A stretch of DNA of 64,000 bases from Paenibacillus artemisiicola (lineage in GTDB: Bacteria; Bacillota; Bacilli; Paenibacillales; Paenibacillaceae). The notes under the pieces were generated by a model that did no database searches, was not told the DNA's origin, and worked only from the letters and a program-made list of their open reading frames with translations. Position numbers and translations under genes: made by a program. Of the stretch, positions 1-8,555 are shown piece after piece; position 1 is the stretch's first letter, and every line of letters begins with the position of its first letter. The stretch covers positions 1 to 64,000 of the forward strand of contig NZ_JAGGDJ010000003.1 in assembly GCF_017652985.1 (NCBI RefSeq), given 5' to 3'.

Positions 1-834
1 CCCGGGCGCCTCCGGCGCCAGCACATGCGGCAGCTCCCACATCTGCGCGAGCAGCCCGCTGTCCGGCCGCCGGCGGACGAGCAGCTTGCCGGCATTCGCG
101 CCGCTGCCGGCGACGAGCGCGGCGATGCGCGTCTCGCGGCGCGGCGGCTTCGCTTTCGACTTGACCGGCAGCTCATGTTCCTTGCCGGCCATGCGTCCTT
201 CGCAATGCCGCATAACCGGGCAGGTCAAGCAGCCCGGCGACTTCGGCGTGCAGACGAGCGCGCCGAGCTCCATGAGCGCCTGGTTGAAGTCGCCCGCCGC
301 GCCTTCCGGTATGAGCGACGCGGCCAGCTTCTCGATGCCGACGCGGGTCGAAGGCTTCGCGATGTCCTCCTCGAGGCAGAAGTAGCGCGACAGCACGCGC
401 ATCACGTTGCCGTCCACCGCCGGCTCCGGGCGGTTGAACGCGATGCTCATGATCGCGCCCGTCGTATACGGCCCGACGCCGCGCAGCGCGGCGACGGCGT
501 CGCGGTCGTCCGGCACGGCGCCGCCGTGGCGGGCGACCACTTCCTTGGCCCCCGCCTGCAAATTGCGGGCGCGCGAATAATAGCCGAGGCCCTCCCAGCA
601 CTTCAGCACTTCCGGCTCCGGCGCCTCCGCCAGGGCGGCCGCCGTCGGGAATTTCGCCATGAACCGTTCGTAATACGGAATGACGGTGTCCACCCGCGTC
701 TGCTGCAGCATGATTTCCGACACCCAGACGCGGTAAGGATCCCGGTTCATCCGCCAGGGAAGGTCCCGTTTATTCGCCAAATACCAATGCAGCAGCTCCT
801 CGCTGAAATAAGCCGCCGCCTCCGTCGTTACCAC
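1..834 (-). CDS. mutY: A/G-specific adenine DNA glycosylase MutY, C-terminus cut by window edge
   Basis: Removes adenine mispaired with 8-oxoguanine during base excision repair. The translation shows the family signature SEIMLQQTRVDTVIPYYERF near residue 40. It then has the helix-hairpin-helix LRGVGPYTTGAIMSIAF followed by the catalytic-Asp segment AVDGNV. A complete [4Fe-4S] cluster motif (C-x6-C-x2-C-x5-C in CTPKSPGCLTCPVMRHC) follows. The start is a GTG at 834 with an AAGGAGG site 7 bases upstream; it overlaps the last codons of the AraC gene, so the two are translationally coupled. 278 codons are present. The usual protein has about 350-390 residues, so part of the NUDIX-like 8-oxoG recognition domain lies beyond base 1. 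The identification is secure. Confidence 0.95.
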   Translation of the reverse strand, partial: MVTTEAAAYFSEELLHWYLANKRDLPWRMNRDPYRVWVSEIMLQQTRVDTVIPYYERFMAKFPTAAALAEAPEPEVLKCWEGLGYYSRARNLQAGAKEVVARHGGAVPDDRDAVAALRGVGPYTTGAIMSIAFNRPEPAVDGNVMRVLSRYFCLEEDIAKPSTRVGIEKLAASLIPEGAAGDFNQALMELGALVCTPKSPGCLTCPVMRHCEGRMAGKEHELPVKSKAKPPRRETRIAALVAGSGANAGKLLVRRRPDSGLLAQMWELPHVLAPEAPG

Positions 835-1700
835 TCGTTGTCCTCCTTGTCCGCGGCTTGCTCGCAATGGGCAGCGGTTTGATGATAGATCTGTCTGTAC
901 CGGCTCGGCGTCAGGCCCGTGTAATGCCTGAACATCCGCGATAAGTAATGGTTCTGCATGCCGACCGCCCGCGCGACGTCGGAGATGCTGGCGTCCTTTC
1001 GTTCCAGCAGCTCCTTGGCGCGCTCCAACCTCCGGTAGAGGACGTACTGGGCCGGTGCGTAGCCGATCAGGTTTTTGAAATAACCGATAAAATAGTTCGG
1101 GTGCAAATAAGCCAGACGGGCCATGTCTTCCACGGCGATCGGACCGGACAGATGCTCTTCAATGTATTGTAGCACATGATCGATCTTGTCGAGCGGCTCG
1201 TTTTCGCGCAGCGACGATTCGCTGAAGCCCCCGTACTCCAAGTAGCAGGCAAGCAGCTCGAACATCGCGGAGCGGATGTGCAGCTCTCTCGTCAAGGCGG
1301 TGGAATGGCAGGCGTCGATCAGCCGGCAGAACAGCCCCGCGACGCGCTCCGGTTCCGACGGAACGACGGAGATCGGCAGCTGGAGCAGCTCGAACATGTC
1401 CATATCTCCGATGGAGGCGCGAAAATGGCACCAATACAGCCCGACGGTCTCGTCGTTCTCCGCGGTAAAGGACTGGCGCGTGCCCGGCGGGACGAGCAGC
1501 AGCTGTCCCGGCTGCAAATCGAGGCAGCGCCCTCCGATCTGCAGCCGGCCTCCGCCCTCTTGTATCATCCAGAAGCGGTAAAATTCGGGCGTCGATTGAT
1601 CCCGGATCCCCGGATTCGTGCGCGTGAACGCCGCCATGGATACTTCCGCGTGAAAGCGGTGAAAATAATTTTGAATGATCGTCTTGTAGGTCAGTTTCAT
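828..1700 (-). CDS. AraC family transcriptional regulator with cupin-type sensor domain
   Basis: A 290-residue cytoplasmic regulator. The N-terminal half has an AraC-type cupin (around GRCLDLQPGQLLLVPPGT), which normally binds a sugar or other small molecule. The C-terminal about 100 residues carry the two helix-turn-helix motifs (VEDMARLAYLHPNYFIGYF, and ISDVARAVGMQNHYLSRMF followed by GLTPSRYR). ATG at 1700 is preferred over the TTG 12 bases upstream because GGGAG lies 5 bases before the ATG. It overlaps the mutY start, an odd partnership, so the target is unknown. A 12-base palindrome, CTTGTATACAAG, lies 45 bases upstream in the divergent promoter region. Confidence 0.88.
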   Translation of the reverse strand: MKLTYKTIIQNYFHRFHAEVSMAAFTRTNPGIRDQSTPEFYRFWMIQEGGGRLQIGGRCLDLQPGQLLLVPPGTRQSFTAENDETVGLYWCHFRASIGDMDMFELLQLPISVVPSEPERVAGLFCRLIDACHSTALTRELHIRSAMFELLACYLEYGGFSESSLRENEPLDKIDHVLQYIEEHLSGPIAVEDMARLAYLHPNYFIGYFKNLIGYAPAQYVLYRRLERAKELLERKDASISDVARAVGMQNHYLSRMFRHYTGLTPSRYRQIYHQTAAHCEQAADKEDNEW

Positions 1701-1744
1701 TGCGGCTCCCAATCATCAAAAATGTTTATTCGCTGGCTCGATAT

Positions 1745-1756
1745 CTTGTATACAAG
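1745..1756. promoter_or_regulatory. Perfect 12-bp palindrome in divergent promoter region
   Basis: CTTGTATACAAG is a perfect palindrome between the araC-type gene (minus strand) and the cytochrome c gene (plus strand). Its core resembles operators of GntR and LacI class regulators. No binding protein can be assigned from the window. Confidence 0.4.
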
Positions 1757-1873
1757 TCCGTACTATTATAACGCACTTTATCCCGATAAAGCCACACCGC
1801 ATCCGGTTGCTTTACGTACCTAATAAGGCCTATACTGGAACATACATCCAAACGATGGAGGCTGACGCATCAC

Positions 1874-2224
1874 ATGCCAATTGCTGCCACTCTACTCGCC
1901 CCTCGCGGAGCCGCCCGCCTCTTGCTCGTCCTCGCGCCGGCCGCGCTCCTGCTGCTCGGCGGCTGCGGTTCGTCGGCGAAGACGACCATCGGATCCGCCG
2001 ATACGCCGCAAGTCTTCAAGTCCAACTGCGTCTCGTGCCACGGCACGGACCTGCAGGGACGCATGGGCGCGTCCACCAATTTGACGAAGGTCGGCAAACG
2101 CATGACGAAGGACCAAATCGAGAAGCAAATCAAGCAGGGCGGCGGCGGGATGCCGGCCTTTAACGGCAGGCTGTCCGACGCGCAGATCGACGAGCTCGCT
2201 TCCTGGCTAAGCGCCAAAAAATAA
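1874..2224 (+). CDS. Small membrane-anchored cytochrome c (lipoprotein)
   Basis: A 116-residue c-type cytochrome, likely an electron carrier on the outer face of the membrane serving a terminal oxidase. A hydrophobic N-terminal signal ends in the lipobox LLGGC, so Cys31 should be lipidated. The haem-binding motif CVSCH is at residues 52-56, and the sixth ligand is Met93 in GGGMPAFNG. The length and architecture match the CccB-type single-haem cytochromes of Bacillales. The GGAGG site sits 12 bases before the ATG, somewhat far. A strong hairpin terminator follows directly, so the gene is monocistronic. Confidence 0.88.
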   Translation: MPIAATLLAPRGAARLLLVLAPAALLLLGGCGSSAKTTIGSADTPQVFKSNCVSCHGTDLQGRMGASTNLTKVGKRMTKDQIEKQIKQGGGGMPAFNGRLSDAQIDELASWLSAKK

Positions 2225-2228
2225 AACG

Positions 2229-2275
2229 AAGACCCTTGCGGGGCGCGAATCGCGCATCCCGCAAGGGTCTTCTTC
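2229..2275 (+). terminator. Rho-independent terminator after cytochrome c
   Basis: A 14-bp stem (AAGACCCTTGCGGG and its complement) encloses a GCGCG/CGCGC inner stem and is followed by CTTCATT. The arms are symmetric, so it may also serve the convergent small gene. Confidence 0.8.
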
Positions 2276-2387
2276 ATTGCTTGGGCCGTGCCCGTCTCGG
2301 GCCGCCCGGCATCTCGGTCGCGCTCCCCTCAGGCCGCGCTTGGCAAGGAGCGCTTCCGCCAGCGGCCCGGCCGACCGGAACGTCAGA

Positions 2388-2618
2388 TCACCGCTCTCCC
2401 GTCAGCCGCCCTGCACCGCCTGGACCCTTCCAGGCGGGCATGCCCATTCCGAGGGGGCCTCTGTACGACCATCGGGACTCGCCCATCTGCGGGTGGAACG
2501 GGAACAGATCGCCCTTGAACAGGGCCAACCGGGTTCCCCATAGATCGCCGTATTCTCCGTCGAGCGGCACCTGCTTCCCGCTTCTGAACATCCGCTTCGC
2601 CAGCCATTCCGTTCTCAT
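2388..2618 (-). CDS. YjzC-like small conserved protein
   Basis: A 76-residue soluble protein. The pattern RSGKQVPLDGEYGDLWG, then GDLFPFHP and RWSYRG, resembles the YjzC family of Bacillales (G-x3-P-x2-G-x-Y, then G-x2-FP, then W-x-Y-[RK]). The function of that family is not known to me. The C-terminal extension after RWSYRG is rich in Gly and Pro and longer than I recall for YjzC. A GGGGG stretch 10 bases before the ATG is a fair ribosome binding site. The family call is from memory of the pattern and is tentative. Confidence 0.55.
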   Translation of the reverse strand: MRTEWLAKRMFRSGKQVPLDGEYGDLWGTRLALFKGDLFPFHPQMGESRWSYRGPLGMGMPAWKGPGGAGRLTGER

Positions 2619-2696
2619 CGCCGTACGCGCCCCCTGCCCGTCTTGTTTCTACTATCTATTCCCATTATGGGCAAAGGGTGACGGCGTTATGCGGAG

Positions 2697-3107
2697 TTAT
2701 GCAGACGTGGATGACGCGCGGCGCTCCGCGACGACATAGGCGGACGCCAGCGCCCGGTCATGCGTGACGGACACGTGAATCGTCATGTCCGCCGCCCGCA
2801 GGCCGAGCCGCTCCCAGGCGCTCGCGGTCAAGCGGCAGAGCGGCTTCCCGCCCGGCGCCCGGTCGATCTCGATATCGTGAAACCGCAGCGTGCCCCCGAT
2901 GCCGCAGCCGAACGCTTTGGAGACCGCTTCCTTGGCGGCGAACCGGCCGCCGACGAATTCGATCAGCCGCGTCCCGCCGTACGACGCGGCGAGCTCCCGC
3001 TCGCGCGCCGTCAAGATCCGTTCGCGGAACCGCTGGCCCGCTTCGCCGAGCAGGATCCGCTCGATCCGCTCCAGCGACGCGAGGTCATGCCCGATTCCAT
3101 GTATCAT
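2697..3107 (-). CDS. acpS: Holo-[acyl-carrier-protein] synthase
   Basis: Transfers 4'-phosphopantetheine from CoA to apo-ACP, activating fatty acid synthesis. At 136 residues it is slightly longer than the usual 120-130. The Mg/CoA-binding signatures are present: GIGHDLASLERI with Asp8, and RFAAKEAVSKAFG at about residues 55-67 with the conserved Glu60. The C-terminal VSVTHDRALASAYVV is also typical. The last ten residues (ERRASSTSA) look like a variable tail. In Bacillales acpS is usually a stand-alone cytosolic trimeric enzyme. Here it lies downstream of nadE on the same strand, separated by a terminator. Confidence 0.95.
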   Translation of the reverse strand: MIHGIGHDLASLERIERILLGEAGQRFRERILTARERELAASYGGTRLIEFVGGRFAAKEAVSKAFGCGIGGTLRFHDIEIDRAPGGKPLCRLTASAWERLGLRAADMTIHVSVTHDRALASAYVVAERRASSTSA

Positions 3108-3201
3108 CGCGCTTCCTCCGCCTTCTTCGGCGGCGGCGCCCGGCGCCGCCGTCCATAATCGCTTGCTTCCGCCTTATCGGCGGCGTTCCGCCGAAATCAA
3201 A

Positions 3202-3229
3202 CCGCCCTCCGGCTATGGCCGAAGGGCGG
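3202..3229 (-). terminator. Terminator downstream of nadE
   Basis: Inverted repeat CCGCCCTCCGGC / GCCGAAGGGCGG with one mismatch and a short loop. On the minus strand it is followed by TTTGATTT. It separates nadE from acpS. Confidence 0.7.
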
Positions 3230-3253
3230 CGGACAAACGGTCATCGCTGGCCG

Positions 3254-4063
3254 TTAAATGCCCGGAATCGTGTTCCGCTTGTGGGCGGTCTTGAGGTACT
3301 GCTTCTCGAGCTTCTCGCGGGCCGCGTCGCTGACGGGCTTGCCCTCGAGGTAATCGCTGTTCTCGTCGTACGTGATGCCGAGCTCGTCCTCGTCGGTCTG
3401 GCCTTCCCACAGCCCGGCGGTCGGCGCCTTCGTCACGACCGCGCCCGGCACGCCGAGCTCCGCGGCGATGAGACGAACCTGCCGCTTGTTCAGCGTGCTG
3501 AGCGGCGTGATGTCCACCGCGCCGTCGCCCCACTTCGTGTAGAAGCCGGTGATCGCTTCGGACGCGTGGTCGGTGCCGACGACGAGCAGGTTCAGTTCGA
3601 ACGCGAGCGCGTACTGCGTGACCATCCGGGTGCGCGCCTTGACGTTGCCTTTGCCGCCGCGGCTTAGATGGCGCGAGATGCCGATCGCCTTCAAGCCGTG
3701 CTCGACCTCGAGCGCGATTTCGTCGACCGCTTCCTGGATGTTCGTCTCGACGCGGTGCTTCAGGTTGAACGCTTCCGCCACCGCGTAGCTGTCGGAGATG
3801 TCGACCTGCTCGCCGTACGGCTGGAACACGCCGAGCGTCATATACTCCTTGCCGCTCTCCTCGCTCAGCTCGTCGGTCGCCAGCTTGCACAGGCCCGTGG
3901 CGACCGCGCTGTCGATGCCGCCGCTGATCGCGATCAGCAGGCCGGTCGTGCCCGATTTGCGGACATAGTCTTTGAGGAAATCGACGCGCTTGCGAATCTC
4001 CTGCTTCGGATCGATCTCCGGTTTGACGCCAAGCTCTTGAATGATCTGTTGCTGCAAGCTCAT
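3254..4063 (-). CDS. nadE: NH3-dependent NAD+ synthetase
   Basis: Catalyses the last step of NAD biosynthesis: ATP-dependent amidation of deamido-NAD using ammonia. The 269 residues match the ammonia-dependent form of Bacillus, with no glutaminase domain. The PP-loop ATP-binding motif SGGIDS is at residues 47-52. Further family blocks are TRMVTQYALAF, GTDHASEAITGFYTKWGDGAVDITPLSTLNKRQVR and the C-terminal KRNTIPGI. The gene runs with the bacilliredoxin gene, which ends 13 bases upstream of its start, so they are probably co-transcribed. Confidence 0.96.
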   Translation of the reverse strand: MSLQQQIIQELGVKPEIDPKQEIRKRVDFLKDYVRKSGTTGLLIAISGGIDSAVATGLCKLATDELSEESGKEYMTLGVFQPYGEQVDISDSYAVAEAFNLKHRVETNIQEAVDEIALEVEHGLKAIGISRHLSRGGKGNVKARTRMVTQYALAFELNLLVVGTDHASEAITGFYTKWGDGAVDITPLSTLNKRQVRLIAAELGVPGAVVTKAPTAGLWEGQTDEDELGITYDENSDYLEGKPVSDAAREKLEKQYLKTAHKRNTIPGI

Positions 4064-4076
4064 CCCATCACCTCTA

Positions 4077-4511
4077 TTATTGGCAGTACCGCTCGAACGC
4101 GGAAGTCAGATCCGCCGCGATTTCGGCGGCCGAACGGTTTTCGATCTGGTGGCGCTCGATGAAGTGCACGAGCTCGCCGTCCTTCATCAGCGCGATGGAC
4201 GGGGAGGACGGCGGATACGGCGCGAAATATTCGCGCGCCTTGGCCGTGGCTTCCTTGTCCTGGCCGGCGAAGACCGTGAACAGGTGGTCCGGCTTCAGGT
4301 CGGACTGCAGCGCCTGCGCGACGCCCGGGCGGCATTGGCCGGCGGCGCAGCCGCAGACGGAGTTAACGACCACGAGCGCGGTGCCTTGGGCGCCCGGCAG
4401 CTTCTCTTCCACCGCTTCCGGCGTGCGCAGCTCCTCGATGCCGAGACGGGTCAGATCGTCCCGCATCGGTTGAATCATATCCAGCATGTATCGTTCGAAA
4501 GACATCGACAT
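4077..4511 (-). CDS. brxB: Bacilliredoxin BrxA/BrxB family
   Basis: Removes bacillithiol from S-bacillithiolated proteins after oxidative stress. The 144 residues contain the diagnostic CGC active site at residues 53-55 (NSVCGCAAGQCRPG) in the YphP/YqiW context (LVVVNSVCGCAAG, then PSSPSIALMKDGELVHFIERHQIEN). It implies that the host makes bacillithiol, as Bacillales do. The paralogues BrxA and BrxB cannot be separated safely by eye, so the symbol is provisional. It lies directly upstream of nadE on the same strand. Confidence 0.92.
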   Translation of the reverse strand: MSMSFERYMLDMIQPMRDDLTRLGIEELRTPEAVEEKLPGAQGTALVVVNSVCGCAAGQCRPGVAQALQSDLKPDHLFTVFAGQDKEATAKAREYFAPYPPSSPSIALMKDGELVHFIERHQIENRSAAEIAADLTSAFERYCQ

Positions 4512-4600
4512 CTGTCATCGCTCCTTAAGCGTTATTGATAGGGATGGTAATGATGATTTTAATTCCTATTATACCCCCCGATCGTATCGAAAGCAAAGAA

Positions 4601-4630
4601 AAAGCAATCGGACCTGAGCCCGATTGCTTC
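4601..4630 (-). terminator. Terminator downstream of the DUF3905-like gene
   Basis: A 9-bp stem (AGCAATCGG / CCGATTGCT) with an 8-base loop. On the minus strand it is followed by TTTTTCTTT, directly after the stop at 4641. Confidence 0.8.
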
Positions 4631-4640
4631 GCTGCCGGAT

Positions 4641-5033
4641 TTACGGCTCCTCGCCGGAGACGCCGTCTCCCGCCGCCCCGTAAGCGGCATCCTTGTCGGG
4701 ATGCGCGAAGATGCCGCCCTTCGGCGGAATGCCCCGTTCGAAATAATCCCGGTTCTCGCTCGTCAGGAAGCCGACGTCCTTGAACGGATGCACCCACTCG
4801 TCCCCCGCCATGACGGCGGGATCGGTCTCCTCCGTCCAATTCGACAGCGGCGACTGCGGCGACTCGTACATATGGTCGCCGATCACGACGCCGCTGCCGT
4901 TGACGAACGGCCCCCGCGGACCGCGGCCGGCGCGGAACTCGGGGAGGAATTCGATTTCGTACGGATCCAGATCCGGATCGTCCGCGCCGATCGCCGGCGC
5001 TTGCGGCCGCTGCTCGTTCTCGTTCATGCCCAT
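4641..5033 (-). CDS. Conserved hypothetical protein, DUF3905-like
   Basis: A 130-residue acidic protein with no signal or membrane segment. It contains DPYEIEFLPEFRAGRGPRGP, VNGSGVVIGDHMYESPQSPLSNWTEETDP and GDEWVHPFKDVGFLTSENRD, which recall the DUF3905 proteins of spore-forming Bacillales. The function is unknown. It follows the 43-residue basic gene by 9 bases, and both precede the terminator at 4601-4630, so they form a small operon, possibly sporulation-related (inference). Confidence 0.7.
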   Translation of the reverse strand: MGMNENEQRPQAPAIGADDPDLDPYEIEFLPEFRAGRGPRGPFVNGSGVVIGDHMYESPQSPLSNWTEETDPAVMAGDEWVHPFKDVGFLTSENRDYFERGIPPKGGIFAHPDKDAAYGAAGDGVSGEEP

Positions 5034-5042
5034 TCTCCTTCC

Positions 5043-5174
5043 TTAAATGGAAGGGCGATTGGGGCCGTCTAATTTCTTGTCGTAGCCTTCCGATTCCGGC
5101 GCTTTGGCGCTCTGCTTCTTCTTGCCGGCCGCCGCCTTCCCGGAAGCACTGCCGGACTGCGAATTGCGTTCCAT
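5043..5174 (-). CDS. 43-residue basic protein, hypothetical
   Basis: A very short, Lys/Ser/Ala-rich protein (AAAGKKKQSAKAPESEG, ending DKKLDGPNRPSI). It has a strong GGGGGT site 7 bases before its ATG. The charged body and the C-terminal GPNRPS motif resemble unnamed small proteins next to sporulation genes in Bacillales, but I cannot name a family with certainty. It is the first gene of a two-gene unit with the DUF3905-like gene and lies just downstream of the kinase gene. Confidence 0.6.
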   Translation of the reverse strand: MERNSQSGSASGKAAAGKKKQSAKAPESEGYDKKLDGPNRPSI

Positions 5175-5271
5175 TGCTGGCACCCCCTTCCAAGGGTAGT
5201 ATGCGCGCGCGGCGGAACGCTTATGTAGAGGCATGGCCGATGCCGTCCGGTTGCGCCGGCTCGAATCGGAG

Positions 5272-6963
5272 TCAGGAGCGGCTAAGCGCCGCCGCCGCTT
5301 CGAGGGCGTTGCGGTTGCGGTCGAACCGCACGTAGAAGGTCGTGCCGACGCCTTCCTGCGACTCCACCTGGATGACGCCGCCATGGCGCTCCATGATGCT
5401 GAGGCACAGCGGCAATCCGAGGCCCGTGCCGTGCGATTTCGTCGTATAGAAGGGCTCGAACATGTGCTCCAGCTTCTCTTGCGGAATGCCGCTGCCGTTA
5501 TCGATCACCCGAAGCTCCACGAATTGCTCGTATGTATACGTTTCCAATGCCAGCACGCCGTGCTGGTCCATGGCTTCCATGCCGTTGCGGGCCAGGTTCA
5601 GAATCAGCTGCTTCATTTCCTTCTCGTTCAGCAGCAGCTTCGGGACGTCTTCGGCGAGCTTCAGCTCCAGCGATTGGCCGCGCATGTTCGCGTCCGCCCA
5701 CAGCAGCGGCAAAATCTCGTTGATGATGTCGTGCAGCGACTGGCTGTCCTTCTCGATGACCCGGTTCTGGGCCAGCGACAGAAAGTCGCTGATGATGCTG
5801 TTGGCCCGGTCGAGCTCGTCCATCACGATGCGGTAATATTCCTTCTGATGGTCCGGGCTGCGCTCGCGCATCAGCTGCACGAAGCCGCGAATGACCGCCA
5901 TCGGATTGCGGATCTCGTGCGTGATGCTGGCGGCCATCTGTCCGACGAGGCTGAGCCGCTCCATCCGTCCGATTTCGTCGCGCAGCCGGCTCAGCTCCGT
6001 CATGTCGTGGGCGATGATCGCCGCGCCGATGATTTCGCCGTTCTGGATGTCGCGCACGCAGACGCCGGTGTTTACGTAGATCTTGCCCATCTCCTGCACG
6101 TATTCCGTCGTCATCTTGTGGCCGTTCAGCGCCTGATATAACAGACGGCCGAGCACGTCCTTCTCGATGTGGTCGTACATGATCGTGAACGGCTGGCCGA
6201 TCAGCTCGTGGCGCTGCTTGGCGCCGACCTTGTCCCGGAGCAGGTGGATCGCCATCTCGTTGATGTGCGTGATCGTGCCCGACGCGTCGACGAATATGAC
6301 GCCGAGCGGCGTCTCCTCGATGAATTGCTGCAGCTTCTGCACCTCGATGCGGAAGCTGTCGGAGATGTGATGCAGCCGGCGGTTGACGTTCTGATGCCGG
6401 ACGAAATGCTCCGAGCAGGCGAGCCCGAGCGGCATAATAACGAAATAGCCCAGCTCATGCGCGAGCATCCACGCGTAATCGGCCATCGACAGGCCGGGAT
6501 GCGAAACGTAGCTATAATTAATGAACGCGCAGAACCGAATGAGCAGCAGGAGCCCCGTCAGGCCGAGCACGACCGCATACTTCGTCCTTTGCTTCAACTG
6601 CACGAAGCGATGATTGTAAAGCGAGACGATCGGGATGATGAACAGCAGCGTGCCGGTGATTTCGATCCAGCCCCAGCTTCCCTCCATCATCAGCTGCTCG
6701 GCGGCGAGATAGACGATGGTCAGCGCCAAGGTTACCCAGCCTCCCCCGTAGAGGGAACCGAGCATCAACTGCGCGTACAGGTAGTCCAGGCCGAACCCTT
6801 TCACTTCGACGCAAGCCGCGATGCCGAGCAGCATGCTGGCGCCGCAAAACACGATTAGGAGGTAAGGTACTCTTTTGCGTGGTTTCGAGTAGTCATACCA
6901 GAATTGAAAAATAAATACCGGTAGAAATGCGAGAAAGAATTGCAAAAGAATAAGCTTCCACAC
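5272..6963 (-). CDS. Membrane histidine kinase, sporulation kinase B-like
   Basis: A 563-residue sensor kinase of the KinB type that would feed the sporulation phosphorelay or a similar cascade. Order: six or so hydrophobic helices in the first 190 residues (5TM-like receptor region, start LILLQFFLAFLPVFIFQFWY), then a PAS domain (FIEETPLGVIFVDASGTITH through AAIIAHDMTELSRLRDEI). Next come the HisKA domain with phospho-acceptor His349 in SITHEIRNPMAV and the HATPase_c domain (NLARNGMEAM, DNGSGIP, GTGLGLPLC). I chose GTG at 6963; an in-frame GTG at 6978 abuts an AAGG with no spacing. No response regulator is adjacent, as is usual for Kin proteins. Confidence 0.85.
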   Translation of the reverse strand: MWKLILLQFFLAFLPVFIFQFWYDYSKPRKRVPYLLIVFCGASMLLGIAACVEVKGFGLDYLYAQLMLGSLYGGGWVTLALTIVYLAAEQLMMEGSWGWIEITGTLLFIIPIVSLYNHRFVQLKQRTKYAVVLGLTGLLLLIRFCAFINYSYVSHPGLSMADYAWMLAHELGYFVIMPLGLACSEHFVRHQNVNRRLHHISDSFRIEVQKLQQFIEETPLGVIFVDASGTITHINEMAIHLLRDKVGAKQRHELIGQPFTIMYDHIEKDVLGRLLYQALNGHKMTTEYVQEMGKIYVNTGVCVRDIQNGEIIGAAIIAHDMTELSRLRDEIGRMERLSLVGQMAASITHEIRNPMAVIRGFVQLMRERSPDHQKEYYRIVMDELDRANSIISDFLSLAQNRVIEKDSQSLHDIINEILPLLWADANMRGQSLELKLAEDVPKLLLNEKEMKQLILNLARNGMEAMDQHGVLALETYTYEQFVELRVIDNGSGIPQEKLEHMFEPFYTTKSHGTGLGLPLCLSIMERHGGVIQVESQEGVGTTFYVRFDRNRNALEAAAALSRS

Positions 6964-7238
6964 TAAAATGAGTCCCACCCTTCAGAAGAAACCCAGTTAA
7001 TGGTTATCCGAATTACCCGTTAATCCGATTAAATCACAGGTCTATTGTTTTTACAACGACTTTCGACGAGGTTCGCGCGTTCTATAAAATTTGTCATATT
7101 ATTCCATTAATGCTCGATTGCCGATCTCCTCCGAACGCGCCGTGTAGACGCTCTCGGAACTGGATAGTATGATAGGTAACGGCGGCGAAGGCCTTATTCC
7201 TTCGCCATACGACGAGGATTAATCGGGGAGATTATCAA

Positions 7239-8498
7239 GTGAACTACGACGTCATTATCATCGGCGGCGGCTCGGCCGGCTTGATGGCCGGCATCGCCGC
7301 CGGCAGGCGCGGCGCGAAGACGCTGCTGCTGGACAAAGGCGACAAGCTGGGCCGCAAGCTCGGCATCTCCGGCGGCGGCCGGTGCAACGTGACCAACAAC
7401 AAGGACATGGACGAGCTGATCGCGCATATCCCGGGCAACGGCCGCTTCCTGTACAGCGCCTTGACGAGCTTCGGCAACCGCGAGATCGTCGCCTTCTTCG
7501 AGGGGCTCGGGATACGGCTCAAGGAAGAGGACAACGGACGGATGTTCCCCGTCTCGGACAAAGCGAAGACCGTTGTGGACGCCCTCGTGAGCCAGGTGCG
7601 GAAGCTGGGGGTCGAGATCCGGGTGAACGCGCCGGTCGCCCGCGTCCTCTATGAAGACGGCCGCGTTCGGGGCGTCGCGCTGAAGACGGGCGAGACGATC
7701 GGCGCGCGCAGCGTCGTCGTCGCGACGGGCGGCAAATCCGTGCCCCATACCGGCTCGACCGGGGACGGTTACCCGTGGGCGGAGAAAGCCGGCCATACGG
7801 TGACGGAGCTGTTCCCGACGGAGGTGCCGATCACGTCCAACGAGCCGTACATTCAGAGCAAGGAGCTGCAGGGCCTCTCGCTGCGCGGCGTCGGCCTCTC
7901 CGTCTGGAACGCGAAGGGCAAGCGGATCGTCGAGCATCGGGGCGACCTGCTGTTCACCCATTTCGGCATCTCCGGCCCGATCGCGCTGCGCTGCAGCCAG
8001 TTCGTCGTCAAGGAGTTGAAGAAGAGCGGCGCGCGGAACGTCCTGCTCACGATCGATCTGCTGCCGGACGCGAGCGCGAACGACGTATACGAGGAGTCGC
8101 TGCGGCTTGCCCGCGAGGATGCCCGGAAGGCGGTCAAGAACGTGCTGAAGGGCTACGTGCCGGAGCGCATGGTCCCCTTATTATTGAAGGAAAGCGATCT
8201 CGACGGGCAGCTGACGTACGACAATATCCCGAAGCAGGCGTGGCTCGGGCTCGCGAAGCTGATCAAGGCGTTCCCGATGCGGGCGTACGGCACGCTCAAG
8301 CTGGAGGATGCGTTCGTCACCGGCGGCGGGGTGAATCTGAAGGAAATCGATCCGAAGACCATGGCGTCGAAGCTGATGCGGGGGTTGTATTTTTGCGGCG
8401 AGGTGCTGGACGTGCACGGGTATACCGGGGGCTACAACATTACGGCCGCGTTCTCGACGGGCTACGCCGCGGGCAGCCATGCCGCGGCGCGCGAATAA
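7239..8498 (+). CDS. FAD/NAD(P)-binding oxidoreductase, HI0933/YtfP family
   Basis: A 419-residue soluble flavoprotein. The N-terminal dinucleotide fold is clear (YDVIIIGGGSAGLMAGIAA, then GRKLGISGGGRCNVTN). Further family blocks are VVVATGGKSVPHTGSTGDGYPWAEKAGHT and, near the C-terminus, RGLYFCGEVLDVHGYTGGYN with the FAD-contacting tail AFSTGYAAGSHAA. The family is often annotated as BaiN or aminoacetone oxidase, but its physiological substrate is unsettled. The GTG start has GGGGAG 8 bases upstream. The gene is monocistronic and ends in a strong terminator. Confidence 0.9.
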   Translation: MNYDVIIIGGGSAGLMAGIAAGRRGAKTLLLDKGDKLGRKLGISGGGRCNVTNNKDMDELIAHIPGNGRFLYSALTSFGNREIVAFFEGLGIRLKEEDNGRMFPVSDKAKTVVDALVSQVRKLGVEIRVNAPVARVLYEDGRVRGVALKTGETIGARSVVVATGGKSVPHTGSTGDGYPWAEKAGHTVTELFPTEVPITSNEPYIQSKELQGLSLRGVGLSVWNAKGKRIVEHRGDLLFTHFGISGPIALRCSQFVVKELKKSGARNVLLTIDLLPDASANDVYEESLRLAREDARKAVKNVLKGYVPERMVPLLLKESDLDGQLTYDNIPKQAWLGLAKLIKAFPMRAYGTLKLEDAFVTGGGVNLKEIDPKTMASKLMRGLYFCGEVLDVHGYTGGYNITAAFSTGYAAGSHAAARE

Positions 8499-8537
8499 AA
8501 AGGCTGACCGGCGGATCGTCCGCCCGTCAGCCTTTTT
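8497..8537. terminator. Bidirectional terminator between convergent genes
   Basis: A GGCTGAC-x-GGCGGA stem pairs with its complement around a 3-base loop and is flanked by A5 and T5. It serves the flavoprotein gene and the converging 132-residue gene. Confidence 0.88.
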
Positions 8538-8555
8538 CGCGCGCCGCGCGCTTCA

